Origin: Zanthoxylum bungeanum
Taxonomy: Eukaryota; Streptophyta; Magnoliopsida; Sapindales; Rutaceae
DNA: 64,000 bases
Assembly: GCA_019454045.1 (NCBI GenBank)
Contig: SKCR01018432.1
Coordinates: 62,001-126,000, forward strand
Reading direction: 5' to 3'
Shown piece by piece: positions 34,867 through 46,298 of this stretch. The notes below the pieces were generated by a model. It was not told the DNA's origin. It saw only the letters and a program-made list of their open reading frames with translations, and ran no database searches. Numbering within the stretch: position 1 is the first letter of the stretch; each line of letters begins with the position of its first letter. A program made the translations under genes and the position numbers.

Positions 34867-36278
34867 TGTAGAAGCGAACCAGGATTTCCCGCTATGCCAA
34901 TGACGTTAGCGGCCACGACACTGTTGAGCTTGCAGCTCTTAGAGAGTACAATTAGCCCATAAGGGACTAATCGATGAATAAAGAATTTGCCACCCAGTAT
35001 AAGACACTGGGAATAATTTAAGGTCACACTACACCCCTCGCAAGGTCAACTTTAAATCCGTTTCGATTATAAATCGTCTCTTACTGATAGAAGTATAATA
35101 TCAAGGTTCGATAAAAGATATCACCATGCCTCATAATGAAAATATCATGCAAAGTAATTTAAAACACTCAACAGTATAAACATAAAAAAATATAATATCC
35201 TGGAAGCAGTATCATAGTTATAAAAGAAACAACAAAATTAACTATGACTAGCCGGACATGGCAATGGCTTGCCGGATTTTTATTTTTAGATGTATGTCCG
35301 ATCATACTTTCTGGAAGTCTGGCCGGATGTGTAGTGTAATCTAGAATCATAAAAATACATGCAATGATAATAAGAAGAAAAAGGAAAGCATGCAAGCATA
35401 AAAAGTTTGTGCCAAATAACAGTAAAAATACGTACAAGAAAAAAATAAATCGTCAGTCATCATTTCCTTAGTACGTGGAGTTGTATCCCAAGTACCGACC
35501 AACCAGTTGTCCATTCGGATTCAACTACGAAATTTACGTATGAGTTTCTATCCTATATACCACAGGAAAATGGTGCCAAATGTTACCTATGTACGACCAG
35601 AGTTAATATATGACTAGTGTATATCCGACCGGAAGTGAAATTATATCTGGCCGGATATATAATGTCAAAACAATAAATGCAGAATTAAGTGATAAGGATC
35701 ATCAGGTCTTACCTTATGTGTATCTCGGCTTTGAGAACACTTTTGATAGTCTTAGTTGATTGTTGGCTTTATCTACTAGAGAGATTCAAGAAGGTTTTTT
35801 TAGGTTTTGTTTTACTATTTGCTGAGTGTGTTTTATTGTTTTTTGGCAAATGATCAATTAAGAAACTTCAAAATTAAAATTTTTTCAAAGGTCCCTTATT
35901 TGTGTGAATGTCCTCTCTTTATAATGATGATTTCTTAGTTTATGAGGGAAACAATCTCTTTTAGAAGGGAAAGTGATAATTATGGAAGGTGGTAATATGG
36001 AAAAAGATTATTGGGGAAAATGTTTAAGTAAGAAAGAATATGCGTTTATGGAAATTGGCTAAGACGGAAAGATATCGAGTCATTCTGTAAAAATGGAAAC
36101 ATGATGCATGTCTGGCCGGATGTGAAGGTGTATCCAGCCGGATGTGAAGGTGTATCCAGCATGAGGTGATGGTTGTGTCCGGTCGAGCTTAGAGTTTATA
36201 TCCGTCTAGATTTCGATGATTTCTCGGCAGCATTTAAACTTTACAAATATTACTTAATTCTCATACAGTGCCCCTACA
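34867..36278 (-). mobile_element. Probable Tat-like LTR N (minus strand)
   Basis: On the minus strand it starts TGTAGGGGCACTGTATGAG (36278), passes AAGGTAAGACCTGA (35704-35717) and TTGCGAGGGGTG (near 35035), and ends GCTTCTACA (34867). The two middle blocks, in this order, match LTR H (23697 and 24074). The first 20 bases resemble Tat LTR starts. It carries dispersed GGCCGGATGTG words and the cassette at 35465. No primer site or target duplication supports the ends, so limits are tentative. Confidence 0.45.
35465..35575 (-). repeat. Conserved ~110-bp cassette, copy 1
   Basis: Written on plus it contains TACGTGGAGTTGTATCCC, GTCCATTCGGATTC and TCCTATATACCACAGG. It aligns with copies at 40994, 46299 and 55988 (last one reversed). 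Here it lies in the probable LTR N. Confidence 0.75.
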
Positions 36279-36471
36279 GCAGACGTATCATCGGGCCATG
36301 AAAATAAAATATCTACATTCGCCCTCACTTTGGCAGGCTTGTGTAGTGTGTGACAGTGGCATGTCGATCAAAGTCATGCACGCATTTTCACTTACCTAGC
36401 TTGTCTGGCGTTGCCGGACTTACCTGCTTCTGTCACGTAGGCCCTCAAGCCTTTCGATGCCTCATATGGTG
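36279..36471. other. Unassigned, upstream of tandem repeat
   Basis: No gene or element motif recognised. On minus this would lie just before LTR N, but no polypurine tract is visible. Confidence 0.3.
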
Positions 36472-36716
36472 TTGAGATGCTCCAATCTCACCAGTTGATG
36501 GACCCGCAGGCCGCTGATACTTCGATCAATGTTGAGATGCTCTGATCTCGCCGGGCTTCATTCCCAACTCCCGTGGTTGATGGACCCACAGGCCGCTGAT
36601 ACTTTGATCCGTGTTGAGATGCTCCGATCTCGCCAGGCCCCATTCCAGCTCCCGTATTTGATAGACCCGCAAGCCGCTAATACTTCAATCAATGTTGAGA
36701 TACTTCGATCTTGCCA
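36472..36716 (+). repeat. Three copies of a ~82-bp tandem repeat
   Basis: Units begin TTGAGATGCTCCAATCTC, TTGAGATGCTCTGATCTC and TTGAGATGCTCCGATCTC and share GACCCGCAGGCCGCTGATAC. The first unit is shorter. A fourth partial unit follows at about 36696. The type is similar to the tandem fields seen in Tat-like elements. Confidence 0.9.
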
Positions 36717-38227
36717 CGTGTTAATATAGTGTATAGATGCCTTAGGAGCATAGAAACACAATAAAGATGTGATTGGGTCAAGCTTTGTTGATGTTGGATA
36801 TAAAACATAAAAGTTAGAGTTTTGAACCATAAGTAAAAGTTTAGAACTACGGTTACCATTCTAAAAATATTTTTTGAGGTTAAAATTAGATTTAAGGAGC
36901 TTTGGAAGTGTATGGTGGAGTTTGGAAGTGATTTGAGGCAAAAAAATCAGCTTTTGGAGTGGTGGGTGAGCGTTCTGGGTGTTAAGGATGAAATGCACGC
37001 ATTGGATGCATTCAGGATCGTTCTGGAGTGTTGGATGAGTGCGCTGGTAAGGCGAGCGCATGTTTGCGTAGCGTCTGCGAGATGCTCGCTGGACATGTGC
37101 AATCGCTAAGTACGCGTACATCAAAGCTTTACCTTAGGGTTTTTGAAACTTCTTTTTTCTATCGTCCTGATTTCGAATCGTTCCGGATTTTTTTCCTATG
37201 AACTCGAAATTGAACATAGTATTCAATTATAATAATATATATGACATAGGGTTGTATATAATTATGAGTTTTAAATTTTTGCAATTTATCCATACATTGA
37301 CTCGCCGATTGAACTTTTTTCCGTTATAAGGGGCTCCGTTCCGATCCTATTGGATCCGGATTCGTACCAACAATAAAAGTATCATTACATTAATTTGAAG
37401 GGAAGATAGATGTCATTTTCCTCATAAAAAAATTGACAATTTAACGGAGCTCAATGACGCAGGGAAGCTTCAGCTGTTTACATTATTAAAATAATTTAGA
37501 TCCAACATTAAATTAAATTATGCTAAATTTTTCATTAAAAAATTAATAATACATATTGTACAAAGTCTTCACGGGTTCTTATATTAATTTTTGGCAACTC
37601 AAGTGCTTAAAGCTTATTTTTAATCTCGACTGCCATTGATGATTTTTAATTTTGATTCGTGAACCATGTTCTCATGATTTAGGGAATATTACATTTTAAA
37701 AAAATAAAATCTTTTTCTTATTATTGATGTTATAATTATTCATCTATTAGGAGTTTAAATACATACAATTATAGCATAGTATAGTAAAGCTCTAAAACTT
37801 TCTCACCATCCAAAACAAAAAATTTTCTCGGGATCGACTACATGCATGAATCCTTTAATATAATTATGTTTTATCCGAAATTATTATTTCATTAAACTTA
37901 ATAAATTATAGATCTAATTTTATGGTTTATGTTCATGTAAGGTTTAGATTTTCTCCCACTTCGCTTGACATATGACAATATTATTTATTATCATATTTTC
38001 ACCACTTTAAAGTCTACATTATTTAAGTTTAAACCATTTTAATTATATTTTTCTCATCTTCTCCTTAATCGGTGTTACACTCAATCTCTCACAACAAATG
38101 ATATTACCCCAACTTACAAATAAACATTTACCAGTGGATGGATGTCCAACGAGACTTAAACTCACTGTTTCTTTAATGAGAGCAATGTCTTTACTACAAG
38201 TCCTCAACTCTAGGCCTTCGGCATTCC
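36717..38227. other. AT-rich DNA without recognised features
   Basis: Small frames near 36860-37124 on both strands show no family resemblance. From about 37380 the base composition is strongly AT-rich and even, as expected of host intergenic DNA upstream of the acyltransferase relic. Confidence 0.4.
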
Positions 38228-38236
38228 TATATATTC
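38228..38236 (+). promoter_or_regulatory. Probable TATA box of the BAHD relic
   Basis: CTATATATT lies about 80 bp upstream of the ATG at 38310. An A/G-rich stretch resembling a plant 5' leader lies between them. Confidence 0.5.
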
Positions 38237-38309
38237 AGGCAAACCGCAAGCTAACAAGAAGCAAAGAGAAAAGAAATACCGACCAAAACAATTGCAAGAG
38301 AGAATTAAA

Positions 38310-38520
38310 ATGGGTAAAGCAATTAGGATTGATGTGGTTCCAAAGAAACCATCAAACCATCTTCTCCAACTCCTCTTCATCTTAAATTTCATAAGCTTTC
38401 TCTCATAGACCAAATTACTCCTGTTATCTACTCATCTATGCTTCTTTTCTACGCAAATCCTGATGAAAACGATCAACGTATCATCAATGCTGATGATTAA
38501 AAGTTCGTGATTATCCTCGG
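38310..38520 (+). pseudogene. BAHD acyltransferase, N-terminal fragment
   Basis: BAHD enzymes transfer acyl groups from CoA thioesters to alcohols or amines in plant secondary metabolism. The frame starts [13 protein letters not shown] at 38310. After a 1-bp shift near 38348 it continues [20 protein letters not shown], then a [14 protein letters not shown] stretch to about 38460, and ends near INADD with a stop at 38498. The PSSPTP.HL..LSL.DQI block is highly characteristic of the BAHD N-terminus. The catalytic HxxxD and DFGWG motifs lie much further along in the family and are absent. TATA box and leader-like DNA upstream suggest a host gene in place, cut off by element I. The family call is confident; the substrate cannot be told. 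Confidence 0.7.
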
Positions 38521-39156
38521 TTCTGACACCTATACGGAATATAACACAATAATCAAGACAAGTCGTGATTACTGTAACTATGAAAATCTAACAGGTAACT
38601 ACAATATCAACCAATAACACTAAGACCCCACAATGTCAATTCAATGCAAAATATAAATGCAACAAATAAAATCAATCAAACAAAATCAACACAATAATTT
38701 TGCTGACGAAGTGGAAAACTCGTGCGAGTACAAAAATCACTCTGGGTATCTCGGCTACCAGCCCAATCCACTAAATAGAGAAAAACTTACAGCGATGGTC
38801 AAGACCTATGGTGACAACTCCACCGACTCAAGTACCTCTAGACTGTAAGAACCTAAGAAACTCCTTAAACCCGCACACCACGGTTTTCTTCAGAACCTCT
38901 GAAGTCTCCGAGTGAATCAAATCCTTACGCACGCTGGAACTCCGACTACAAATCTTCCTCCTTGAGAACTCTGAAGAATTATGAATTTTGGGTTTGGTTG
39001 TGTTGAAGTTTTATCAAAGAGGGATTCACACCATTAATGAAGAAGACAATAAGATAACAAGTCTTCAATGGTGGAATCAAGAAAGATTGAAAGCTTTGAG
39101 AGATTTTGGCTCAAAGGATTTGTGTTTCAACACTTGGGGATGGTGGCTATATGTTC

Positions 39157-39164
39157 TATTTATA
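39157..39164 (-). promoter_or_regulatory. Probable TATA box of LTR I
   Basis: Reads TATAAATA on minus, within the LTR and downstream of the tandem repeats. Confidence 0.5.
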
Positions 39165-39230
39165 GGTAGGGTGAAGATTTGGGGTTTTTCAAAGTGAAAA
39201 GGCTCAAATATTCATTCGGATCGCAGTCGC

Positions 39231-39390
39231 GTTCGAACGATTACTCGAACGCACCACGAACGCGTGACAACTGGAAAGACTTGTTCGAACGCTACTCGAA
39301 CGCACCACGAACGCTGGACTTCTGGAATGTTTTGTTCAAATGCTTCCTCGAACGTACCACAGACGTTTGCTCTCTGGAATATTTTGTTTG
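39231..39390 (-). repeat. 51-bp tandem repeat in LTR I
   Basis: Three diverged units share TTCGAACGCTACTCGAACGC, then ACCACGAACGC and a CTGGAA word. They are CpG-rich compared with their surroundings. Confidence 0.85.
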
Positions 39391-39569
39391 AACCCGATGG
39401 AGGACGTGCCACTAACGCCACACGTTCGAACACTGCAACGAAGTTAGCACTAACGAAAATGGTCCAGCTCTGTAAAATACCAGTCCAATTACTCCAAGTT
39501 CTTCAAGACTTATTATAACTCAATTTAACTTGTTTTGTCACGGACATTGCAATAAAAATGGAACTTACA

Positions 39570-39581
39570 ATCTCCCCATTT
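39570..39581 (-). promoter_or_regulatory. Polypurine tract of element I
   Basis: Reads AAATGGGGAGAT on minus, directly before TGTAAG. A near-copy of GTTTTGTCACGG flanks it on both sides (in the LTR and in the interior). Confidence 0.75.
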
Positions 39582-41209
39582 GGCATTCCGTGACAAAACA
39601 CTACCGAATACAAAGACTACATAAATAGACCCAAAAAGAAACTAGCCAACTCTCAACCATCAAAACATTGACTTATTACCTTATGACTCGATCTAACACC
39701 TAACCAAGTAGTCTCGAAATCAATGCCACCTCAGCAACAAACTTGCTTACCTGAAACATCCACAAACAACAATATGTAGTGAAAAAGCATTGGGATTATC
39801 AAATATTAACATAAAGCAGGTATAAATATCATGCATGTACAAGTAGTAGATATCTTTCTCCCCTTTAATCTTAACTCTCCTTAAAATAGAGATATCAAAA
39901 GGATAATATACACTACTAATCCCCTTTAAACTACTCTCCCTTTCTTTTTTTCATGAAATGATAAAAGATGAAGGTACCAGGATAAACAACAGGAGGTAAC
40001 TCATGCAAGAGTAAAGACAAACCGAACTTACTCCCCCTCACTAACAAGCCCACACAGTTAGCTTAAGATCATACAGAAGTAAACAGTCATAGACATGCAA
40101 AACAAATGGTATGCAATGACAAATAGCACACACAAGCACATAATGAGGTAATTTTTTTTAACAAAAAATGACTGAAATAGAGCTTCAAGAAAGTACAGTG
40201 ATACCCAATCAGTATTCAGATGGTTATGACATGAAATAATATGCATCATTTTAAGTTTGGCTAAATACAACACTTATGCATATAACATAAACACCAAAGC
40301 ATAACAGGCACTTGCATGAAAAAAGTAAGTGCACAACGAATCAGGCTTAATATATTATTTTATGAGCTGGACACAGCCAAAGAAATCCATTTCTTAACAC
40401 ACCAAGTCCACAAAATAGATGTTCAAACCCAGCACCACTAGGACCTGAAATTTAGAAACATTGGCTGCAAGCTATGATATTTTCCACACAACAATCATTA
40501 GCTAATAAATAACAACTTTTTCGAGTGAAAGGTTTTGCCCTTATCTTTTGAATTTGGCTCTTTTACACTTGAGTCTCATGTAAAATTCCTTGTTTTTTTT
40601 TATTTCTTTTTGCTTCTACAAGGGGATAACAAGGTCATCTAGTCAAAGGTCACACTATTCAGTAAACAAAGTACGGTAAAAATTAGATTGCTAGTACAAA
40701 AACTCATACATGCGACCAAGCCTTGACATAATAAAATCGTGTATGTGAGGTGCAAGCACAAGATATACCAAGAGTTTTTATCACACACACATATGCATAT
40801 AGAGCATCAAGAAAAATAAAAGCATATTATACATGCATAACCATATATCCTATAACCAGGATCATATGCACATGTTTTTCATGCTTGAACAAGCCACAAA
40901 AATATTTTTGGTCTTTTTCAATTATATATAATTTTTTTGATTTTTCAGTTTTAACACGCATAAAAAAAATAAAGACATAACATGACTTGTCAATATCCAA
41001 TGGTACGTGGAGTTGTATCCCGAGTACAGATCATACTAGCGTCCATTCGGAATCGGCTAGGAAATTTGTGTCTGGGTTTTCATCATATATACTAAGGAAT
41101 ATATAACAAAAACAAGATACACACACCCATATGCAGTGAAAAGAACATAAACGTGCAAAAACATGAAACACATGCACACACACATGCAATGGGAAAACAA
41201 ATGCAACTT
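39582..41209 (-). mobile_element. Non-coding 3' interior of element I
   Basis: Between gag and the polypurine tract, where a complete Sirevirus would have protease, integrase, reverse transcriptase and RNase H, I find no pol motif. The sequence is AT-rich with many stops. A cassette copy lies at 40994. The pol part is deleted or decayed beyond recognition. Confidence 0.55.
40994..41100 (-). repeat. Conserved ~110-bp cassette, copy 2
   Basis: Contains TCCAATGGTACGTGGAGTTG, GTCCATTCGGAATCGG and CATCATATATACTAAGG on plus. It lies in the interior of element I, outside the B/D family. Confidence 0.85.
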
Positions 41210-41987
41210 CTAAGAAGAGTTACACCGAAGTGCACTCTCATCATGCCTATCAAGGCATTCAGAAGTAGTTGGGAAGTCATCATGCTTCCTCACCCACCAA
41301 ACTTTCTTAGGAATCTCTTCTGCTTGAGAATTCCTAGTCAACACAATAATTTTCTCACTAAGGAATTGCGCTTGTTTGGTTAGTGCAGAAAATCGAGAAA
41401 CTAGATTTGAAGTACCGAATCTAGGTGACACACTCTTGGGCCTCTTCGTTTGTTTGTGCAATATGAAGAACTTAGGCATGATGTGTTCTGCCTTGCCACA
41501 ATGATGGCATACAGACACAAAACTCGGATGAGAGCGAGGTTGACCCACAACACCTCTAGATAGAGGTTGGGACACATGATGGGGAACAAAATGAGGAATC
41601 ACATGACTACACGTAGCAAGCTTCTTACCTAAGTCATGTTTAGAAGGGTTAGGCACAGCTCTAGACGATGACGCCTTGTTGCAATTAAGCTCAACACTAA
41701 TACCTAGCATACGGTCTAGTTATTTATTCCCACTGAAAGATGTAGACAAGTGGGTTCTAGCATTTTCAAGATCAACCTCTAAAGTGTGGACCCTATCAAC
41801 TAGGCCTATATTCCTCTCCTCCGGGTCATCTACCATCAAAAGACTTTACTCAAATTTGGCTTGAGCTTCATTCTTTTCTAGCTCTACTAGTTTCAGTCTT
41901 TTATTGACCTCTATATTAGTCTTCTTAATAGCTAGACTCTCATTAAACAGTTCAGCATAAGCTACATGAAGACCATCATCATCTACG
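41210..41987 (-). pseudogene. Gag of Sirevirus-like element I (truncated)
   Basis: Gag packages the element's RNA. On minus, the part next to LTR D encodes a charged, coiled-coil-like stretch: LHVAYAELFNESLAIKKTN followed by RLKLVELEKNEAQAKFE and a stop near 41846. After further stops a second frame (41710 to 41210) begins MLGISVELNCNK. It carries a degenerate zinc knuckle, CHHCGKAEHIMPKF (consensus C-x2-C-x4-H-x4-C with the last C changed to F). The order, coiled-coil then ID.ML and CHHCG..GHIRP.C, is what I know from Sirevirus gag proteins. The amino-terminal half is cut off by insertion of element D at 41987 and is not found on the other side. Confidence 0.65.
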
Positions 41988-43935
41988 TGTAGGAAACGCT
42001 TTCCTTGCACAACAAAAACGACTAAGGTACACGAATCGGACTTGAAAAAATTTTCTGCCATTCTCCTTTGAATGCCGAATGCTACTGCCACCACCACTGA
42101 AATTTTACTTCAGTTTTAGAAAACATTCTAGCCCCGAAACAGCCCCAAAATAGTCCCCGAACAGCCGAACAGAAACTAGACTGTTTTGGACTCGATTCGC
42201 GCCCAAACTCACTGCATAAACAATCCCTGAAATGCGTGGCCTATGGTTGTGTTTTGGTTCTGATTTTTCACTTGAAAAGAGCCCCAACACAGCCCCAAAA
42301 CATCACAAAATGTTCCAAAAAAATGGATTAAAATGAAACCAAACGAGTTCCGTTTCACCAAGTATAAGGGTGGCAATGAGCAAAAATAATGCTCACTGTC
42401 GTGAACAATAAGAAATAGATGAAGACGATGATTTGTTTGACACCACAAAGTCTTCCAAACTATATCTCGTTACCAACGAAAACTTGTGTGGGCAAGACTC
42501 ACATAAAAAATCCCTAAACTATTTAGAGATTAAAGTCACACTAACAGCTTTTGTTCTTTTGATTTTTTTTTTCTTTTTTGTTTTTGGTTTTCTCAACTTT
42601 TGAGAGAATTAAAGAAGAAGAAGAAATGTGTCTAGGTTAGAATGAGATCTTAGGAAAAAGAAAAAATAAATCTTCTTTTTATACCTAGGGTTATTTGTTT
42701 CCAAAACAAACAAAACCCTTCCATTTCATTTTCACACAAATCGGCCAAGCATAAAGGGAATTCAAAATTTTTTGCAACAAATAAATTTAATAATAAATGC
42801 CATCATCATGGAAAAATATGTTACAAGAATAAATATACAATTAACCTTTTGAAAAGTATAACTTCCAAAAGTAATTAAGGGTTTCCAAAACCTAAAACTT
42901 GAAATTTCAATAATGGCCTTATTAAATTATATCAAATATAATTTAATTTTATATATTTAATAATTTTCAAATAATTATTAAAACTATATATTAACTTTTA
43001 ATATATAGTCTATAATGTGACAAAATGATATTATTAATCATATTAATAATATTTGTGAGTATATAATTGGACTATCCAATTATACTAAATCTGCTATAGT
43101 AAATCGAGCTAGCACGGTGACCAAATGGACCTACGGTTCCAAGCTCCAATAATCTCGAAATATTAATTAAGCTCTTAATTAAATATTCCGAATTATTAAC
43201 TCTGGGTTATTCCACTAAAAACCCGAAGTTGCACTCTCGTTGCCACAGATGATATATTAAGTCGAACCAAGTCGGAGTCCATCGATATAGTCACTACATA
43301 TAGATTAATCATTCACGAGTATCTCGTAATTAGAGCTGGGTCATAATGTCTATTATACCCCTCCAATTATTTTCACCTTAAGTACCATTGATTCTCTAAT
43401 GAACGATTTATTTATAATGATTACGAATTTTAATCTTTCTATTCGTAATAGAAATAAGTGAGTGCTCTAACCATTCAAGTACCGAATCAACCCTTAAGAA
43501 AGATACTCCTCTACTTCTTGCAAGAAGGAGTGAACTCCATATATATGTAAAACGTTCCCAACTACACAATAGACAATGCCCCCAAAGTACGTAGCTATCA
43601 TACAAGGTGCCTTCATTCTCATGTCAATACATGGACGATCCCGGATCAAGGTCGCCATACAAATATAAAATGAACCGCAGCTATAGATAAACCATAAACA
43701 AAGTACCCGTTTTGTTTGCTCTTTATGGACTATTTAAGATTACTAACTCCAGACTTAAATCCTCTTGTGTATGACACTTATACACTAACTTTGAAGGCAC
43801 ATAAGTAATCTAGGGTATTGAAGATAATAGGCAAAAATTAAACAAATACTTTGATAAATGAATAATGCATCATTTTATTTCAAAACGCATAAAGCCGTTT
43901 ACATTACATGTAGCTCTAGGGCATACATCCCAACA
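41988..43935 (-). mobile_element. 3' LTR of copia D (minus strand, family B)
   Basis: On minus it runs from TGTTGGGATGTATGCCC at 43935 to GCGTTTCCTACA at 41988, 1948 bp. It aligns with LTR B (52995-55295) over its length, with B longer in U3. Its outer end abuts gag codons of element I, so D inserted into I. It has a TATA box at 42676. Confidence 0.9.
42676..42683 (-). promoter_or_regulatory. TATA box of LTR D
   Basis: Reads TATAAAAA on minus. It corresponds to TATAAAAA at 54607 in LTR B. Confidence 0.65.
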
Positions 43936-43946
43936 ATCTCCCACTT
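43936..43946 (-). promoter_or_regulatory. Polypurine tract of copia D
   Basis: Reads AAGTGGGAGAT on minus, immediately before the LTR start. It is identical to that of element A (4311). Confidence 0.85.
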
Positions 43947-44697
43947 TCATTAGAGCAAATGGGTCATGTCACGTAATCCTAGACCATCTAGGTGACCTTC
44001 AAACACTTTATCCGACAAGGTCTTTGTAAATGGATCAGCTAGGTTCTCTGCGAATGCAATCTTTGTGATGGTAACGTCTCCTCTCTACACTATGTCCCTG
44101 ATGAGATGATACTTCCTCTCTATATGCTTTCCCATCTTATGGCTTCTTGGTTCTTTGGAGTTTGCCACTGCACCACTATTATCACAATAAAGTGTGAGTG
44201 GTCTATCCATATCTGGAACAACTTCCAGATCTCCCAAGAATTTATGGAGCCAGACTATTTCTTTAGCTGTTTCACAAGCTGCTACATATTCAACCTCCAT
44301 GGTGGAGTCAGTAATGCAAGATTTCTTTATAATCCGCCATACTATAGCCCCACCACATAGGGTAAACACTGATCCAGATGTTGATTTCCTAGAATTGACA
44401 TCTGTCTGAAAATTAGAGTCTGTATATCCCTTAAGCATCATATCCTCACCAGAATACACAAGCATATAATCTCTAGTTCTCTTAAGATACTTGAGAATGT
44501 GTTTCACAGCCACCCAGTGATCCAATCAGGGGTTCGACTGAAACCTACTGACTACTCCCACTGCAAAACAAATGTCCAGTCTCGTGCATAACATAGCATA
44601 CATGAGACTACCAACTACTGAGGCATATGTATATGTCTTGTTTCCTCAACATCTTAAGGTGTCTTAGGAGACTATTCCTTTGACAAATGAATTCCAT
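43947..44697 (-). pseudogene. Copia D: end of reverse transcriptase, RNase H and tail
   Basis: On minus it reads WNSFVKG (a changed HGIHLSKE) from the deletion junction at 44697. Then come the MYAMLCTRLD block near 44590 and DHWVAVKHILKYLKRTRDY from 44525. Next are GYTDSNFQTD (catalytic Asp) and RKSTSGSVFTLCGGAIVW. DSTMEVEYVAACETAKE carries the catalytic Glu, and LYCDNSGAVANSKEPRSHK an Asp. A stop at 44085 ends the longest frame; ENLADPFTKTL-like residues follow. The RNase H frame itself is open for 146 codons, but there is no YVDD half. Everything between the gag zinc knuckle and this point is deleted. Confidence 0.9.
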
Positions 44698-45414
44698 ACT
44701 AATAGAGATTCGATAACGAGTAAATCATATTTACCTGTATCTTTTTTCTCCTTCAGCTCCGTAAGGTATTTAGGACAATTCCTTTTCCAATACCCGTTCT
44801 TGTTGCAGTGGAAACACTTTCCCTTGGGCTTGGCATCCTTGGAGTCTTTCTTGTTCTTCTTCTTCATGGGCTTAGCATTAGCATTCCCAGTGCTATTCTA
44901 CTTTATCTTTGTAGATTTAGAAGACTTGGCAACATTTGCCTCAATACTGGACTTACGAGGATCCACAAGCATGGACTCGTAGTGGGTGAGCTCATTTAGC
45001 AGATGGGTCAAAGTAAAAGTCAACTTGTTCATAACATAGTTGTTTTTGAACTGCAGGAAACTTTTCGGAAGAGTTTCCATGATCATGGTCACCTGGCTAC
45101 GCTCCTCAATATGAGCTCCATGGGTTTCAGCAGTGTTGAGATAGGTCATCATCTTTAAGACGTGCTCTCGGACTGATGTCCCATCCTTCATCCTAGCAGT
45201 CATCGCTGAGACTATAGCCTTATGACATTGACGTTCCGAAGGCTGCCCGAACATGCCCTGTAATGACTCCATCATCTGAGATGTTGAAGCCGTAGGTTCA
45301 TGCTTTTAACATTCATTTATCGCATTGGATATCGTTAATGTTACTTTTCCAGTTAACATAATTTTCTCCTGTTAATTTATCATTTGAGAGTATGGAAATA
45401 ATTGGAGAAACCAT
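44698..45414 (-). pseudogene. Copia D gag with internal replacement
   Basis: The start ATG at 45414 opens a frame like that of B (MVSPIIS.L.ND.LTGENYV). Soon after, about 170 bp found in B are missing. The frame then continues MMESLQGMFGQPSERQCH (from 45275) through the LPKSFLQFKNNYVMNKLTFT segment and a lysine-rich stretch. The zinc knuckle CFHCNKNGYWKRNCP has Tyr where the His should be. The end, DLLVIESLLV, is fused at 44697/44698 to reverse-transcriptase sequence. The filler that replaces the missing part is a copy of leader sequence. Confidence 0.85.
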
Positions 45415-45573
45415 GGTTGAAAAATAAAATAAACATGCACTTAACATTCATTTATCGCATATTAAAATCATCAAACAATTTTGGCATAAAATTAAACATG
45501 ATGCATGAACCATGAATAATGAATTAGAAACCTAAGATAATTAATATGCCACAGAAATCTATCATCCCACAGT

Positions 45574-45790
45574 AAGTACCGCCGTAGGGTAGGTCAAGTA
45601 CTTGCATGATAGATCGAGACAATCTCAGTCGATTAATATATGCGGAAATAACTCTTATTCCTATATTAAACAACTACCGTTTGATTTGATCAAGGAATTT
45701 CATTAATAGTTAATTATTCCTTTGTGAGTGTGACCCGCCGTTTCGGGATTCTTGGACTTAACGAGTGAAGTGCCGCCGTAGGGTAGGTTA
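45574..45790 (-). repeat. Duplicated leader motif GACCTACCCTACGGCGG (element D)
   Basis: On minus the motif is GACCTACCCTACGGCGGTAC at 45595-45574, with a second copy, TAACCTACCCTACGGCGGCA, at 45790-45767. Spacing is close to that in element B. Confidence 0.85.
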
Positions 45791-46298
45791 GCTCACAAGA
45801 AACATCTAGAATCCCTATCCTCTCGGAATCCAAACCTGATATTGTCCCAAAATGGACACCATCCGTAGGGGACGAAAGCAAAGCCATCTCAATACACCTT
45901 TTGAATATCATGTTTTCAGACTAACAACGGAGATCGCGGGATATACTGTCGTATATCCATCTCCCACTCACTATTTTAAAATTAAGGTTTCTATTTATAA
46001 AATATCTAATATTTTAATTTAACTACTGTGAATAAATTTATGGCGGCTAAATCATAACTCTTATTTACACTACTACACTATTAGTGACCTAACCAATTTT
46101 AACTCTTAAAATTTATATCACTAATTTCCATTAGTCTCTACTAATTGTACTACTCAATTAAACTAATTTAATTATAGTATTAGTGACCTATTATATTTTA
46201 ACCTTTTAAAATACTAGAACACTAATAGGTTTAAAATTTTAGAATCCTAAAATGGTCAAGATTTGTATTAAACTATTTAATTTATCTTAGGGCGTTAT

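Larger units (their letters stand above)
38521..39569 (-). mobile_element. 3' LTR of Sirevirus-like copia I (minus strand)
   Basis: On minus it begins TGTAAGTTCCATTTTTATTG at 39569, just after the polypurine tract. It contains a TATA box at 39157 and a 51-bp tandem repeat rich in TTCGAACG and CGAACGCACC. The far end is near 38521, where acyltransferase sequence begins. No second copy is in the window, so that end is approximate. Confidence 0.6.

Noticed and set aside
35168..35437. 89-codon membrane-like frame on minus
   Set aside because: AT-rich DNA within probable LTR N; hydrophobicity follows from base composition, and there is no start context or homologue that I recognise.
44106..44409. 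Plus-strand frames opposite the RNase H of D
   Set aside because: They are antisense shadows of the RNase H domain, and the same happens at 60500-60917 in B.
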